Shown here: positions 1-5,813 of the stretch, piece after piece | Layout: every line of letters starts with the position of its first letter | Position numbering within the stretch: position 1 is the stretch's first letter | Assembly (NCBI GenBank): GCA_027066695.1 | Contig: JAMONE010000047.1 | Coordinates: forward strand, 1-16,346 | Reading direction: 5' to 3' | Source: Micavibrio sp. | GTDB lineage: Bacteria > Pseudomonadota > Alphaproteobacteria > Micavibrionales > Micavibrionaceae | Length of the DNA stretch: 16,346 bases | Notes under the pieces: generated by a model | What the model saw: the letters and a program-made list of their open reading frames with translations, nothing else | Told to the model about the DNA's origin: nothing | The model's database searches: none | Position numbers and translations under genes: made by a program

Positions 1-125
1 GCGAAAATGCTCTGCAAAAGGAGATTTTCGAGTCCGTTGGCCCAGGTACTATGCTATTACACGAAGCCGAGCAAGATAACTATATGAACGAAGTCGAAGT
101 GCAAAAAGCTATTGGAGGGAAGTAG
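1..125 (+). CDS. C-terminal end of an unrecognised protein (partial)
   Basis: An open frame enters from the left edge and stops at a TAG at 123-125. About 40 residues are visible. They are mostly charged and helical-looking (LQKEIFESVGPG, LLHEAEQDNYMNEVE) with no membrane segment. I do not recognise the family from this tail. The next gene starts on the base after the stop, and its ribosome binding site (GGAGG at 114-118) lies inside the last codons. The two genes are therefore almost certainly co-transcribed and probably translationally coupled. Confidence 0.6.
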   Translation, partial: ENALQKEIFESVGPGTMLLHEAEQDNYMNEVEVQKAIGGK

Positions 126-659
126 GTGAACTGGCATTTTTTGAATCCTAAATTCGGTGAACTAAAAAGATTGCACTACGCATTACTTACGATGTTTATA
201 ATAGGGTTGTTTGAAGGAATAAATGTATCCTACAACCTAATGTTTGGTAATGTACTCATTCTAATACTAGGCTTAATAATAACTCTATATCTACAAATAT
301 TATTCGATAGCAAAAGATTAAGAAATATAGGTCTTAATCCTTACTTTTCATTATTTGGTAGCATTATAAAAATATTAGTCTTTATTATTATCATCGGTCA
401 ATTTAGTTCAGCTTTCCTTGAAAATAAAGATCAACTAGATGGGTCTCCTACAAAATTTTTATCCAACCTTGAAACTTTAAGTTTTTTAAGTCCTATTTCA
501 GATATGATTCCATTTATGGGTCTGTTATTTTTGGGGCTAGGATACACGCTGGTACTTATTTTCACACCACACCTAAAAGGGGTGCAGACTAAAGAACAAG
601 ATAAAAATCAAATTAATACAAACACCACTGAGCAATTCGAATTTAAAGGGAGGACATAA
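126..659 (+). CDS. Small integral membrane protein, possibly DUF805-like
   Basis: This is a 177-residue protein starting at GTG with a strong GGAGG eight bases upstream, inside the end of the preceding gene. Four hydrophobic stretches are visible at about residues 18-36, 42-60, 78-97 and 127-148, followed by a polar tail rich in Asn, Gln and Thr. Between helices 2 and 3 is a basic motif, SKRLRNIGLNPYF. It loosely resembles the RRLHDxGxSGWW signature of DUF805 membrane proteins, and the N-terminus (MNWHFLNPKFGELKR) also has that flavour. The family assignment is weak, and the function is unknown even if correct. A cytoplasmic-membrane location is the only firm inference. Confidence 0.65.
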   Translation: MNWHFLNPKFGELKRLHYALLTMFIIGLFEGINVSYNLMFGNVLILILGLIITLYLQILFDSKRLRNIGLNPYFSLFGSIIKILVFIIIIGQFSSAFLENKDQLDGSPTKFLSNLETLSFLSPISDMIPFMGLLFLGLGYTLVLIFTPHLKGVQTKEQDKNQINTNTTEQFEFKGRT

Positions 660-660
660 A

Positions 661-708
661 TAGATTGCTTTATACTGCCCCCAGTTTCCACGAGGGTCGC
701 AATGACGA
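661..708. repeat. Degenerate REP-like element
   Basis: It begins with AGATTGCTTT and ends with GGTCGCAATGACG, the two ends typical of the widespread bacterial REP consensus in which GTCATTGCGA is followed by GCAATCT on the other strand. The middle has diverged and no longer forms a long stem. It lies directly after the stop of the membrane-protein gene. Confidence 0.45.
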
Positions 709-737
709 CTAAAAGAAAGAAATATAATAATATATAA

Positions 738-809
738 AAACTACAGAGATCGCAGAGATTTCAGTTCCGATATGTTAGCTCTGTTTTTCTCTGTCTAACT
801 CTGTAGTTT
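738..809. repeat. 72-base palindromic element with ACTACAGAG ends
   Basis: The left end AAACTACAGAG (738-748) is perfectly complementary to the right end CTCTGTAGTTT (799-809). A second, imperfect inner pairing (CAGAG with CTCTG) extends the stem. It belongs to a different repeat family from the TGTCAT elements further right. It could fold in RNA as a long hairpin. There is no coding frame inside. Confidence 0.6.
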
Positions 810-840
810 AAAATAAAATAAAAAGAAAAGAAAAAAACAA

Positions 841-870
841 ATGACAAATGCAGATGAAATTATCAAAAAA
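841..870 (+). pseudogene. Decayed duplicate of the argD 5' end
   Basis: From an ATG at 841, 26 of 30 bases match the true argD start at 1535. The predicted peptides are MTNADEIIKK here and MTNANDIIKQ in argD. The A-rich leader just before the ATG is also similar (both end AAAAACAA). The frame then runs into the left repeat of the nuclease cassette and stops after 19 codons. This is best read as a fragment of argD left by a duplication or rearrangement, not as a working gene. Confidence 0.6.
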
Positions 871-880
871 AACCTCACAT

Positions 881-913
881 TGTCATCTCGAAAGCTTTAG
901 CTGAGAGATCTTA
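881..913. repeat. Left inverted repeat of the GIY-YIG cassette
   Basis: The 33-base sequence starts TGTCATCTCGAA and ends GAGAGATCTTA. The reverse complement of 1215-1246 has the same start and the same end, differing only in the middle hairpin segment (AGCTTTAGCT here, CACGAAGCG there). The repeat ends 16 bases before the nuclease start codon. Confidence 0.75.
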
Positions 914-929
914 AAGGAAAACAAGAGCT

Positions 930-1217
930 ATGAATGATTATTTCATATATATTGTTACAAACTGGACAAATAAGGTAATGTATGTTGGTGTAACCAATAA
1001 TTTAGAAAGACGCATAGCAGAGCATAAAGCAGGACAAATAAAGGGATTTACACAGAAATATAAAACAAACAAATTAGTCTATTATGAGCATTACAATGAT
1101 ATTGAATTAGCGATTTTAAGGGAAAAAGAAATAAAAAAATGGCGACGAGAAAAAAAGGATAAATTAGTGGAAACTCTTAACCCAAAATGGAACGATCTTT
1201 ATGAGGCAAGCAGGTAA
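930..1217 (+). CDS. GIY-YIG nuclease-family protein (YhbQ-like)
   Basis: This 95-residue single-domain protein matches the small GIY-YIG nuclease family, which uses one metal ion to cut DNA. Visible motifs are the GIY equivalent (FIYIV, residues 5-9), the YIG equivalent (YVG, 18-20), the catalytic-type Arg in LERRIAEH (R27 or R28), His32, a conserved Tyr in FTQKYKT (Tyr44), the Glu of REKEIKKWRR (Glu65), and the closing NPKWNDL. All expected landmarks are present, so the enzyme looks intact. A possible ribosome site (AAGGA, 914-918) lies between the left repeat and the ATG. The stop codon TAA (1215-1217) is itself the first three bases of the right inverted repeat, so the gene fills the space between the repeats exactly. 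The biological role is unknown. The context suggests a link to repeat mobility or maintenance. Confidence 0.88.
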   Translation: MNDYFIYIVTNWTNKVMYVGVTNNLERRIAEHKAGQIKGFTQKYKTNKLVYYEHYNDIELAILREKEIKKWRREKKDKLVETLNPKWNDLYEASR

Positions 1218-1246
1218 GATCTCTCCGCTTCGTGTTCGAGATGACA
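1215..1246. repeat. Right inverted repeat of the GIY-YIG cassette
   Basis: It starts TAAGATCTCTCC and ends TTCGAGATGACA, the inverse of the repeat at 881-913. It also serves as the first part of a 107-base tandem array running to 1460, and it contains the nuclease stop codon. Confidence 0.75.
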
Positions 1247-1266
1247 TAAACAAAACCAGCCCATGG

Positions 1267-1353
1267 TGTCATTTCGAGCGATTGCATAGCAAGAGGAGAA
1301 ATCTTAACCCGTTGCAATATTTAAGATCTCTCCGCTTCGCGTTCGAGATGACA
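1267..1353. mobile_element. MITE-like palindrome, copy 1
   Basis: This is an 87-base element. The left arm (1267-1306) starts TGTCATTTCGAG and ends GAGAAATCTTA. The right arm (1322-1353) starts TAAGATCTCTCC and ends TTCGAGATGACA, and a 15-base loop separates them. The arms pair over their outer 14 or so bases and inner 16 or so bases, with an 8-base extra segment in the left arm. The ends match those flanking the GIY-YIG gene, so this is the gene-less version of the same element. Confidence 0.65.
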
Positions 1354-1373
1354 TAAACAAAACCAGCCCATGG

Positions 1374-1460
1374 TGTCATTTCGAGCGATTGCATAGCAAG
1401 AGGAGAAATCTTAGCCCGTTGCAATATTTAAGATCTCTCCGCTTCGTGTTCGAGATGACA
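1374..1460. mobile_element. MITE-like palindrome, copy 2
   Basis: This is the tandem copy of the element at 1267, shifted by 107 bases, with one change in the right arm (TTCGT versus TTCGC) and one in the loop. It ends at the GATGACA before a G-rich run (GGGAGGGGG, 1461-1469). Confidence 0.65.
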
Positions 1461-1520
1461 GGGAGGGGGACGCGTTCGAGATGACAATGTAAAATATACT
1501 CGAGATGACAACACAAACAA

Positions 1521-1526
1521 AGGAAG
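1521..1526 (+). promoter_or_regulatory. Ribosome binding site deciding the argD start
   Basis: AGGAAG lies eight bases before the ATG at 1535. An in-frame ATG thirty bases upstream (1505) has no such site and falls inside a repeat end, so 1535 is the better start. Confidence 0.6.
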
Positions 1527-1534
1527 AAAAACAA

Positions 1535-2746
1535 ATGACAAACGCAAATGACATTATCAAACAAAGTGAAGAGATTCTGGTTAACACCTATAACTCGCAA
1601 CCTGTGGTTATGGATCATGGGCAGGGCAGTTATGCTTATGACAGCGAGGGCAAAAAATACCTCGATTTTGCAGCGGGAATTGCGGTGGCTTCGCTTGGGC
1701 ATGCTCATCCGAAAATGCTTGAGACTATCAATAAGCAAGCAGCGCGGATGATGACTTGTCAGGCATCCTATGCCACAGCGGAGAAACTAGAAGCCGCGCA
1801 AATCATCGTTGATAATAGCTGCTTTGATCTGGTTTATTTCGCCAATAGCGGGACTGAAGCCGTGGAAGCTGCGCTAAAATGTGCGCGTAAATGGGCGTAT
1901 GAGAATAAGAGCAAGAGCGCAAACGAGATTATCACCTTCAAGAACGCATTTCATGGCCGCACATATGGCTCTGCTAGCATAACAGATAAACGCAGAACGC
2001 AGGCCTTTTTCGAGCCATATCTGGATGGCGTGCATTTCGCCGAATTTAACGATTCAGCGTCGGTTAACTCGCTAATTAATGATAATACGGCGGCTATAAT
2101 TGTTGAGCCTGTGCAAGGCGAAGGCGGCTTAGAGCCTGCTAATGCGTTCTTTTTGGCTGAGCTAAGAAAGCTTTGTGACAAAAATAATATCTGCCTGATT
2201 TTCGATGAAATCCAAGCAGGCATGGGCAGGCTGGGAACGTTCTTTGCTTACCAAGCATTCAATATAGATGGAACAATAATCGAGCCTGATATAGCCTGCA
2301 TTGCCAAGGGCATGGGCGGGGGATTTCCTGTTGGCGCGATGGTTGCGAAAAAACCATATGGCGCGGCAATTACCGTTGGAACACACGGCACAACATATGG
2401 CGGAAACCCGCTAGCTTGCGCCGTTGCTGCCACCGTTATGGGTGAGATTTTGTCGGATGGCTTTCTTGACCATGTAAATAAAGTATCATCATATCTTGTT
2501 GATGGCCTGCAAAAAATTCAGGCGGCTTCGGGTAAAATCACCGATATTCGCGGTAAAGGCCTTATGATTGGTATTGATACAATTTTTGATATCAAGGAAC
2601 TGCTACGCGCCCTCCAAGATAACGGGCTTATGGCTACGCAGGCTGGCAAAGCCACGCTGCGCCTTACTCCACCGCTTAATGTAACCATGGAAGATGCGCA
2701 GCAAGCACTCATAACTATCAATAAAACACTTAACGAGATGAAATAA
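1535..2746 (+). CDS. argD: Acetylornithine aminotransferase
   Basis: This is a class III, PLP-dependent aminotransferase of 403 residues, normal for ArgD. It exchanges the amino group between N-acetylornithine and 2-oxoglutarate in arginine synthesis in the cytoplasm, and family members often also act on succinyl-diaminopimelate. Visible signatures are the substrate and phosphate loop SGTEAVEAALKCARKW, FHGRTYGS, the PLP-ring Asp in FDEIQAGMGRLG (Asp224), and the Schiff-base Lys in IAKGMGGGFPVG (Lys258). The start at 1535 has a ribosome site and gives the usual N-terminus. The upstream ATG at 1505 would add ten residues coded partly by a repeat. argF follows after three bases, forming an argD-argF unit as in many alphaproteobacteria. 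A related class III enzyme such as an ornithine transaminase is possible, but the neighbour argues for ArgD. Confidence 0.93.
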   Translation: MTNANDIIKQSEEILVNTYNSQPVVMDHGQGSYAYDSEGKKYLDFAAGIAVASLGHAHPKMLETINKQAARMMTCQASYATAEKLEAAQIIVDNSCFDLVYFANSGTEAVEAALKCARKWAYENKSKSANEIITFKNAFHGRTYGSASITDKRRTQAFFEPYLDGVHFAEFNDSASVNSLINDNTAAIIVEPVQGEGGLEPANAFFLAELRKLCDKNNICLIFDEIQAGMGRLGTFFAYQAFNIDGTIIEPDIACIAKGMGGGFPVGAMVAKKPYGAAITVGTHGTTYGGNPLACAVAATVMGEILSDGFLDHVNKVSSYLVDGLQKIQAASGKITDIRGKGLMIGIDTIFDIKELLRALQDNGLMATQAGKATLRLTPPLNVTMEDAQQALITINKTLNEMK

Positions 2747-2749
2747 ATA

Positions 2750-3661
2750 ATGACTAACGATATAAGGCATTTCATAAATCTTCCCGATATTGGCGAGGAC
2801 GCTCTAAAGGGCATTATAAAGCACGCACATGCGCTTAAGGCCGAGAAATTCAGCCCGCCGCAAATTATGGAGGGGCTGTCGCTGGCTATGGTGTTTGATA
2901 AGTTATCCACACGTACACGCGTTTCATTTGACGTTGCAATGAAGCAGCTTGGCGGGCATACAATCGTGATGTCAAAAGGCGAGATGCAGTTTGGCGGCGC
3001 GGAAAGCATTGAAAGCACGGCTAAAGTGCTATCTCGCTATGTTGATGCAATCATGGTGCGGATGAGTGATGATGACAAGCTTTTGGAGCTGGCTAAATAC
3101 TCGGATGTGCCTGTGATTAATGGTATGACCAATAAATCCCACCCCTGCCAAATTATGGCGGACATCATGACTATTGAAGAAAAGCTGGAGAGCGTTCAAG
3201 GTAAGAAAATAGCATGGTTTGGCGATTATAATAATGTATGCCAATCATATATTGATGCTTCTGCTATATTTGAATTTGATTTCGTTATGGCTTTGCCTGA
3301 GGATTTAAATGCTAATGTGCCTAAAGGCGTAAGATTTACAAATGATGCGAAAGAAGCGGCAAAAGACGCGGATGTTCTTGTTACCGATACTTGGGTATCA
3401 TTGGGGCAAGAGGGCAAGGATATCGAGAAATTCTGGCCGTATCAGGTAAACTCAGAGCTAATGGCTGTGGCTAATAAGGGCGCTATTTTCATGCATTGCC
3501 TGCCTATTCATGAATGGGAAGAAGTCAGCGAAGAAGTGGCGCGCTCTCCCGCTAGTGTAATATATGACGAAGCCGAAAACCGCCTACATGCGCAAAAAGC
3601 TATATTAGCTTGGTGTCTTGAGGGCGCGGGCGTGCAGCTAGCTAAACCTTTGGGGTTTTAA
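2750..3661 (+). CDS. argF: Ornithine carbamoyltransferase
   Basis: The enzyme makes citrulline from ornithine and carbamoyl phosphate, the sixth step of arginine synthesis, in the cytoplasm. It has 303 residues, normal for the family. The carbamoyl-phosphate loop is STRTR at 53-57, preceded by FDKL where FEKP is more common. HPCQ is at 131-134, the ornithine-binding region DTWVSLGQE at 213-221, and the catalytic HCLP at 249-252. The closing NRLHAQKAIL is also typical. The start codon is three bases after the argD stop and only a weak GAG serves as ribosome site, so translation probably follows from argD. No T-rich terminator hairpin is visible in the 21 bases before the convergent small gene. 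Confidence 0.95.
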   Translation: MTNDIRHFINLPDIGEDALKGIIKHAHALKAEKFSPPQIMEGLSLAMVFDKLSTRTRVSFDVAMKQLGGHTIVMSKGEMQFGGAESIESTAKVLSRYVDAIMVRMSDDDKLLELAKYSDVPVINGMTNKSHPCQIMADIMTIEEKLESVQGKKIAWFGDYNNVCQSYIDASAIFEFDFVMALPEDLNANVPKGVRFTNDAKEAAKDADVLVTDTWVSLGQEGKDIEKFWPYQVNSELMAVANKGAIFMHCLPIHEWEEVSEEVARSPASVIYDEAENRLHAQKAILAWCLEGAGVQLAKPLGF

Positions 3662-3682
3662 CCATTTAACACTACCATCAAT

Positions 3683-3889
3683 TTAGCGCCCAAGCTCTGC
3701 ATCGAATTCACTTATTGCCTCTTTAACAAGTTTACGATCATTCCTATCACCAAACTCGTTACAATAAGTTTCTTGAAATGCAAGATCGTCATGAACATAA
3801 CTAACTTGCTTACCGCTACTTAATGTAAAAAACGCTTGTAGCACTCCACCTCTTTCCCTGATGTCGTCAAAACTTTTAAACTTAGCCAC
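3683..3889 (-). CDS. Small hypothetical protein, 68 residues
   Basis: It reads on the minus strand and converges on argF with a 21-base gap. The best start is GTG at 3887-3889, because a strong GAGGAG (3897-3902) sits seven bases before it. A TTG further upstream overlaps that ribosome site and is rejected. The product is soluble, with a mixed sequence (VAKFKSFDDIRERGGVLQ at the start, KLVKEAISEFDAELGR at the end) and one Cys. A TATAAT lies a little upstream near 3906-3912, but a matching -35 is not clear. I do not recognise the family. The strong ribosome site and clean boundaries support a real gene. Confidence 0.6.
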   Translation of the reverse strand: MAKFKSFDDIRERGGVLQAFFTLSSGKQVSYVHDDLAFQETYCNEFGDRNDRKLVKEAISEFDAELGR

Positions 3890-3996
3890 TTTTAAACTCC
3901 TCAATTATTATAATATGTAATTATTACCCCGCGTACAATACATAACCTTAAGCCACATGTCAAAACTTTCATTTGTGGGTTTTTTAGAAAAAGCCA

Positions 3997-4024
3997 TGGA
4001 CAAAAGTAGAACATTTAGTATAGA
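3997..4024 (+). promoter_or_regulatory. Possible sigma-70 promoter for the coiled-coil gene
   Basis: TGGACA (3997-4002) and TATAGA (4019-4024) are 16 bases apart. Transcription would begin at about 4031, almost at the ATG at 4033. A nearly leaderless mRNA would fit the missing ribosome site. The evidence is only base matching. Confidence 0.3.
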
Positions 4025-4032
4025 CTAGAATC

Positions 4033-4185
4033 ATGAGCGATAAAATAGATGACATTGTTATTCCTATCCTTAGAAGTATCCAAGCGGATGTTTCAACTTT
4101 GAAATCAGATGTTTCGACCTTAAAGAATGATGTTTCGGTTTTGAAAGAATCTGTGCGGCGTATTGATTCCCGACTATCTACCTAA
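4033..4185 (+). CDS. 50-residue coiled-coil protein
   Basis: The short frame from ATG 4033 to TAA 4183-4185 encodes MSDKIDDIVIPILRSIQ followed by three seven-residue repeats: DVSTLKS, DVSTLKN and DVSVLKE. Val and Leu fall at the a and d positions, so it should form a two- or three-stranded coiled coil. It ends with a basic helix (RRIDSRLST). The DNA of the heptads is also repetitive (GATGTTTC three times), suggesting growth or loss by slippage. It resembles the N-terminal part of longer bacterial proteins of the type in which DVxxLKxD repeats continue for several more heptads, so it may be a shortened relative. There is no good Shine-Dalgarno site. Confidence 0.5.
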   Translation: MSDKIDDIVIPILRSIQADVSTLKSDVSTLKNDVSVLKESVRRIDSRLST

Positions 4186-4213
4186 CAAGCCGTACAGTAA
4201 CGGATGGAGTTTT

Positions 4214-4247
4214 GTCATTGTGAGGAGCTTTAGCGACACGGTAATCC
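4214..4247. repeat. REP-like element
   Basis: The sequence starts GTCATTGTGAGGAGCTTTAG and ends CGACACGGTAATCC. It follows the common REP layout of GTCATTGCGAGGAGC, then GAAGCGAC, then GGCAATCC, with several point changes. Confidence 0.55.
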
Positions 4248-4278
4248 TAGTGGGTTTAGATTAGAAATAAGACAATAA

Positions 4279-4320
4279 CGTCATTCCAGCGAAGACTCAC
4301 TACTGTCCGGTAGGGATTTA
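4279..4320. repeat. Second, degenerate REP-like element
   Basis: It opens CGTCATTCCAGCGAAGACTC, close to the CGTCATTCCCGCGAAGGC type found between genes of many proteobacteria. The other arm is decayed. Confidence 0.4.
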
Positions 4321-4435
4321 TGCATATGAAAGCTCCATTTGATTTTTATCCAACCCATTGTTTTGCCTTCGATTTTCGAAAACAAAAAATTTCACAGCCA
4401 TAAAGCATTGATCTTGAACAAATTTAAAACTAGCA

Positions 4436-4500
4436 CAGCCCCTTCAATTAACATAGGATCAGAGTCCGCCTCATTAATTAAGGGGCTGACTCATTTTTTT
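4436..4500 (+). terminator. Long hairpin followed by a T-run
   Basis: CAGCCCCTTCAATTAA (4436-4451) pairs with TTAATTAAGGGGCTG (4474-4488), apart from one bulged C. The loop is 22 bases, and a run of seven T follows at 4494-4500 after a five-base gap. The long loop and the gap make it an imperfect rho-independent terminator. A regulatory hairpin is the alternative. Confidence 0.45.
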
Positions 4501-4502
4501 AG

Positions 4503-4531
4503 CTGAAATCAAAGATTTAATGCTATATAAT
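4503..4531 (+). promoter_or_regulatory. Probable sigma-70 promoter of the polysaccharide operon
   Basis: A perfect TATAAT (4526-4531) lies 17 bases after CTGAAA (4503-4508, four of six consensus bases). Transcription would start near 4538, giving a leader of about 60 bases before the GTG at 4599. It sits just after the T-run of the hairpin, as expected for a new transcription unit. Confidence 0.5.
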
Positions 4532-4598
4532 TAAAGCCAGAGGCATGCTTCTATTAAGCTTAAATAAGTTTTCATAAATCAAAACGGAGTTATCAATA

Positions 4599-4988
4599 GT
4601 GAAAAAATCTATAATGATTATTGAAGATGATCGTACCCACCTAATGTTAATCAGCGACATAATAAAAAAATTAGATTTTAATGTTATATCTGCGGAAAGC
4701 GGTAAAGTATCATTGGAAAAACTCAAAGAATATGGCTCTAATATCGGACTTATTTTACTTGATTATGAAATGCCTGAAATGAATGGAATTGAAACAGTGC
4801 GCGCAATTCGCTCTTTAGAAAAAGATCAAGCATGGAGGCGCACCCCTGTAATAGCATTCACAGCAAATCGTGAGGATAGCTTACACGAACAATGCCTTGC
4901 CGCTGGTATGGATGATTGCTTATCAAAGGAAATATGGATGCCGAAATGGCACAGCTCGCTAGAAGCCATCATAGAAAAATGGCTATAG
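4599..4988 (+). CDS. Single-domain response regulator (receiver only)
   Basis: This 129-residue protein is a lone CheY-type receiver domain with no DNA-binding or enzyme output. Visible are the acidic pair Asp10-Asp11 in IIEDDRTH, the phosphate-accepting Asp55 in LILLDYEMPEMNG, the switch Thr89 in IAFTAN, and the conserved Lys110. The stretch AGMDDCLSKEI resembles receivers of hybrid histidine kinases, which read AGMDDYLSKPI, but the usual Pro after the Lys is Glu here. GTG is the start, with CGGAG nine bases upstream. It is the first gene of a run of five and is followed after 57 bases by the lyase-like gene. By analogy with receivers in other polysaccharide loci it could control synthesis or export by protein contact. 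The partner kinase is not in the window. Confidence 0.88.
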   Translation: MKKSIMIIEDDRTHLMLISDIIKKLDFNVISAESGKVSLEKLKEYGSNIGLILLDYEMPEMNGIETVRAIRSLEKDQAWRRTPVIAFTANREDSLHEQCLAAGMDDCLSKEIWMPKWHSSLEAIIEKWL

Positions 4989-5045
4989 ATATTGCCAAAA
5001 AAGGATATTCACCTAAACTTACAATAAAAATCGAGTAAAAATTAA

Positions 5046-5813
5046 ATGCTTAAAATCTCCTGCTTCACATTTATCATTACGTTGTTTTTCTCATATAACA
5101 ACTATGCCAAGGCCAATGATTACAATATCTCAAAGCGAGCAATTGCCAAATTTTTGGGCGTGCCCGAAGAATTTGTTTCTATCGAATGTCCGCAGCAAAG
5201 CTTTAAACTTAATGGAACGGGGCGCGATGCCACGCTATCTATATGCTTGAACAAAGCTGACAACCAAAAAAGATGTGAAATAGCCGTTGGGTATCTAAAA
5301 AAACCACCATACAGCAATCATATTAGCTTTGAAGCCAAGGTAGCGCACAACACAGATAAAATAAAAGAATGGATGATTGCCCTACAAATTCACGCATTCC
5401 CCGATAAAGGCGAGAGCTGGCGTTGCCCTGCATTATCCGCTGATATCACGGGGGGCAAATTACATATGTTTAATCGATGGGACGCAAGTAAAATATCGAA
5501 AACACACGGTTATCACTGCGCAGAAAAAGGCAGCTCAATCCAATCCAGAACAGTTATAGATAATTACTCTGTTGGTATTGGCAAATGGTTTTCACTAAAT
5601 ATGGATTTAAAACTATCGCATCTAAGTGATGGAAATATCGACATATCGCTCAATAATGATAAAAAAATAAACTTAAGCGGCGCAAACACATATAACGATG
5701 ACAGGCCACCATTTCTAAAGCTTGGCATATACAAACCAAATGGATGGGACAAAAACCACATATTATCATGTATCAGCTATAGAAATGTGGACATCTCTGT
5801 GGAAAAGTACTAG
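5046..5813 (+). CDS. Secreted polysaccharide lyase-like protein
   Basis: This 255-residue protein has a signal peptide (MLKISCFTFIITLFFSYNNY, with AKA just before the likely cleavage at about 23). The rest resembles the beta-jelly-roll lyases grouped with heparin lyase I and glucuronan lyase. Landmarks are EWMIALQIHAFPDKGESWRC (109-127), PALSADITGGKLHM (128-141), GIGKWFSLNMDLKLS (177-191), a DG(N)IDISLN strand, and LKLGIYKPNGW (225-234). His116 and Tyr229 are the best candidates for catalytic residues, by position in these motifs only. Such enzymes cleave uronic-acid polymers by beta-elimination. Inside an export operon it would sit in the periplasm and trim or clear polymer, or release it from the cell. 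Several Cys in the mature part could form disulfides. A non-catalytic carbohydrate-binding role is possible. Confidence 0.65.
   Translation: MLKISCFTFIITLFFSYNNYAKANDYNISKRAIAKFLGVPEEFVSIECPQQSFKLNGTGRDATLSICLNKADNQKRCEIAVGYLKKPPYSNHISFEAKVAHNTDKIKEWMIALQIHAFPDKGESWRCPALSADITGGKLHMFNRWDASKISKTHGYHCAEKGSSIQSRTVIDNYSVGIGKWFSLNMDLKLSHLSDGNIDISLNNDKKINLSGANTYNDDRPPFLKLGIYKPNGWDKNHILSCISYRNVDISVEKY

Larger units (their letters stand above)
1215..1460. repeat. 107-base tandem array (2.3 copies) of TGTCAT palindromes
   Basis: Copies begin at 1215, 1322 and 1429. Copies 1 and 2 differ at only two positions, and copy 3 is the first 32 bases. The linker between palindromes is identical in both complete copies, so the array arose by recent tandem duplication, not by independent insertions. 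Confidence 0.85.
1218..1534. other. Repeat-filled stretch before argD
   Basis: Apart from the array described above, this stretch holds two further end fragments: GTTCGAGATGACA at 1474-1486 and CTCGAGATGACA at 1499-1510. No credible gene lies here on either strand. No clear sigma-70 promoter for argD stands out, so argD may depend on a promoter inside a repeat or on read-through. Confidence 0.6.
4186..4598. other. Gene-free stretch: repeats, hairpin and operon promoter
   Basis: No credible gene is visible on either strand. The left third holds two REP-like elements, the middle (4321-4430) shows nothing recognisable, and the right part holds a long hairpin with a T-run and a sigma-70-like promoter for the response-regulator gene. 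It separates the arginine region from the polysaccharide operon. Confidence 0.6.

Noticed and set aside
1215..1460. Regular repeats resembling a CRISPR array
   Set aside because: The period is 107 bases, the sequence between the palindromes is identical and not spacer-like, and no cas genes are near. It is a tandem duplication.
1376..1738. Minus-strand open frame across the repeats and the argD start
   Set aside because: It begins inside argD, ends inside the repeat array, and its Cys- and Leu-rich product matches no recognisable pattern.
2903..2911. Perfect DnaA box in argF
   Set aside because: It is explained by the codons for the conserved Leu-Ser-Thr of the carbamoyl-phosphate loop, and no partner site is near.
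2518..3018. Open frame of 166 codons on the minus strand
   Set aside because: It lies antisense to argD and argF, has no ribosome site, and its composition is what antisense reading of those genes gives.
3905..3960. Promoter for the 68-residue minus-strand gene
   Set aside because: A TATAAT is present, but the only -35-like hexamer (TTGTAC) is about 20 bases away, too far for a confident call.
5377..5559. Plus-strand open frame of 60 codons in another frame of the lyase gene
   Set aside because: It is contained within the lyase-like gene and has no ribosome site or recognisable motif.
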